From positions 62,001 through 126,000 of the forward strand of contig RXJJ01000012.1 of assembly GCA_003963145.1 (NCBI GenBank): a stretch of 64,000 nucleotides of DNA, given 5' to 3'. Below are positions 62,676 through 64,000 of the stretch, in pieces. This stretch comes from Bradyrhizobiaceae bacterium (GTDB lineage Bacteria > Pseudomonadota > Alphaproteobacteria > Rhizobiales > Xanthobacteraceae). The position numbers were made by a program, and so were the translations under genes. Within the stretch, counting starts at the first letter, position 1. Each line of letters opens with the position of its first letter. The notes beneath the pieces were generated by a model. That model did not search any database. It saw only the letters and a program-made list of their open reading frames with translations, and was not told where the DNA came from.

Positions 62676-64000
62676 ATGAAAAACGACACCATCCTGGCCG
62701 AAATCTCGGACTATTGCCGCACGGCGGGAATGGCCGAGTCGACCTTTGGGCGGCGGGCGGTCAATGACGGCAAGCTGGTGCACCGTTTGCGCGAGGGCAA
62801 GCGCATCACGGTGGACACGCTGGACCGGATCAAGGCTTTTCTTGGGGATAACGCGCCGGTTCCGCGCCCGCCCGAACCCCCGCTGGAGCGGCGCGATCCG
62901 GCCGGAAATTTCCGTTTTTTCGAGAACCGGCAGAAATATCTGCTGTTCGTCCACACCTGCAGCGAAAAACGTGTCATCGCCGAGCGCGTGGCGCTGGAGC
63001 TGGCGAGCATTCATCCGCGTCCGCCCGCGCTCCGGGTTTTTGACGCCGGAGTGGGCGACGGGACCGTGCTGGCTAGGGTGATGCGGGCCATGCATGTGCG
63101 GTTTCCCCACATGCCGTTTTACGTCGCCGGTAAGGAAATCAGCCACGAGGACGTGCGTCTGGCGCTGGACAAGGTGCCGGACCGGCTGTTCGAGCACCCG
63201 GCGACCGTGTTCGTGCTGACCAACATGCATTATGCCGAAGCGCCCTGGCTGACCCCGAAATCGCCGGTGGCCGCCGCCGGGATGATCTGGAAAGAGGTCG
63301 CGCTGACGGGGGCGTCGGCGGGCGATTTCGAGCGCCAGGTCGCGGATCTGAAGGGGTTTCTGGAGGAGAACTGGCGCGCCAGCGTCTCGCCGCGCTCGGG
63401 CATGCCGGTCTATGAGCGGCCCATCGCGCTCGTGATCTACCGCGAGGACCACCGCTTCCTGCTGGATTCGATCATCCCCCGCGCCGGCAAGGTCGAGGCC
63501 AATTTCGACCTTGTCATCGCCTCGCAGCCTTACCGCGCCAAATCCTCGCTCGCGTTCCGCGCCAAGCGCATCATCGCGCCGCTCGCCAAGGCGCTGCGGG
63601 CCGGGGGGCGGCTGATCGGGATTCATTCCTACGGCCATGACCCCGGACTTGAAATCATTCAAGCGGTCTGGCCGGGAGAAACCCCTTTCGCCATCAGCCG
63701 CCATGAGCTATTGCGCGCTGTGAAATATGAGCTCGGCTCGGCCGCCCGCGATCTGAACTTCAACGCCTATGCCGATTCCCGCTCGATCTTCCGGTACGAC
63801 ATGGAAGCTCTGCCCAACGAGGTCACGGGATCGATCGGCACCTCCACGGCCTTTGCGGCCTGGAATGCGGCGGTGTATGTGGCTCAGGTCGAGGACGAGC
63901 GACTGACCGACGTCACGCAGAGCGGCCGCTGGCTGGACGCCACGCGGGACGTGCTGCGCAAGCATAATGGGCTGTGGTTTTACGATGAATCCTACGTCAT
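62676..64000 (+). CDS. SAM-dependent methyltransferase-like protein (3' end outside window)
   Basis: Open from ATG 62676 to the right edge (more than 440 residues). The first 50 residues look like a small helical DNA-binding-type domain (TAGMAESTFGRRAVNDGKLV; GKRITVDTLDRIKAFL). A Rossmann methyltransferase domain follows: motif I FDAGVGDGTVLARVMRAM near residue 125 and, after an insertion, FDLVIASQPYRA and ALRAGGRLIGIHSYG. I do not recognise the substrate; N-terminal domain plus methyltransferase fusions of this kind occur in Bradyrhizobium-like genomes without known role. Confidence 0.7.
   Translation, partial: MKNDTILAEISDYCRTAGMAESTFGRRAVNDGKLVHRLREGKRITVDTLDRIKAFLGDNAPVPRPPEPPLERRDPAGNFRFFENRQKYLLFVHTCSEKRVIAERVALELASIHPRPPALRVFDAGVGDGTVLARVMRAMHVRFPHMPFYVAGKEISHEDVRLALDKVPDRLFEHPATVFVLTNMHYAEAPWLTPKSPVAAAGMIWKEVALTGASAGDFERQVADLKGFLEENWRASVSPRSGMPVYERPIALVIYREDHRFLLDSIIPRAGKVEANFDLVIASQPYRAKSSLAFRAKRIIAPLAKALRAGGRLIGIHSYGHDPGLEIIQAVWPGETPFAISRHELLRAVKYELGSAARDLNFNAYADSRSIFRYDMEALPNEVTGSIGTSTAFAAWNAAVYVAQVEDERLTDVTQSGRWLDATRDVLRKHNGLWFYDESYV

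Overview
The window is high-GC DNA with alphaproteobacterial hallmarks. The gene repertoire (ExoY/ExoX-type polysaccharide genes, NitT/TauT transporters, an ECF41 sigma factor, CsbD and DUF892 stress genes) and three GGAAC-N16-(C/A)GTT promoters of the EcfG general-stress type point to a Bradyrhizobium/Afipia/Rhodopseudomonas-like member of the Nitrobacteraceae. That placement is inference from gene content, not from a marker gene. No rRNA, tRNA, CRISPR array, insertion sequence or phage gene was recognised.

Layout. (1) 1-5987: surface-polysaccharide genes: glycosyltransferase (cut by the left edge), flippase, WecB/TagA/CpsF transferase, methyltransferase, ExoY-like initiating sugar-phosphate transferase, ExoX/SyrA-like small membrane protein and VanZ-like protein. 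(2) 6487-18454: a catabolic block made of a NitT/TauT ABC importer, a succinate dehydrogenase/fumarate reductase-like complex, a two-subunit class I fumarase/tartrate-dehydratase-like enzyme, SuyAB-like sulfolactate sulfo-lyase, SlcC-like and ComC-like dehydrogenases, and a GntR/HutC regulator. Related palindromic sites lie before the importer, before suyA and (as half-sites) before gntR. (3) 18491-31590: two LysR genes bracketing a full glutaryl-CoA to acetyl-CoA gene set plus two more substrate-binding proteins and a second copy of the importer ATPase and permease. (4) 31725-38796: UbiX/UbiD-type decarboxylase pair, a third ABC importer, iron alcohol dehydrogenase, thioesterase and GNAT. (5) 38962-48570: LysR/pirin, an HpaB/AbfD-fold flavoenzyme with TetR and isochorismatase, LysR/MmsA, a Bug-type binding protein and an MFS exporter. 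(6) 48798-64000: hemC, hemE, heme oxygenase, a stress-gene islet, ppc, a hemD-like gene, an acyltransferase, purU, an ECF41 sigma factor with a frameshifted AhpD-like partner, an HslJ/META lipoprotein-like protein and a methyltransferase cut by the right edge.

How the genes may work together. The most interesting region is 6.2-18.5 kb. SuyAB, SlcC and ComC families together match the known sulfolactate racemisation and desulfonation route. Placed directly behind an SDH-like complex and a fumarase-like hydratase, they suggest a sulfonated mirror of the succinate-fumarate-malate steps: sulfosuccinate to sulfofumarate to sulfomalate, then sulfite release to oxaloacetate, or decarboxylation to sulfopyruvate followed by sulfolactate and pyruvate. 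This is a hypothesis; no family assignment here was checked by a database search.
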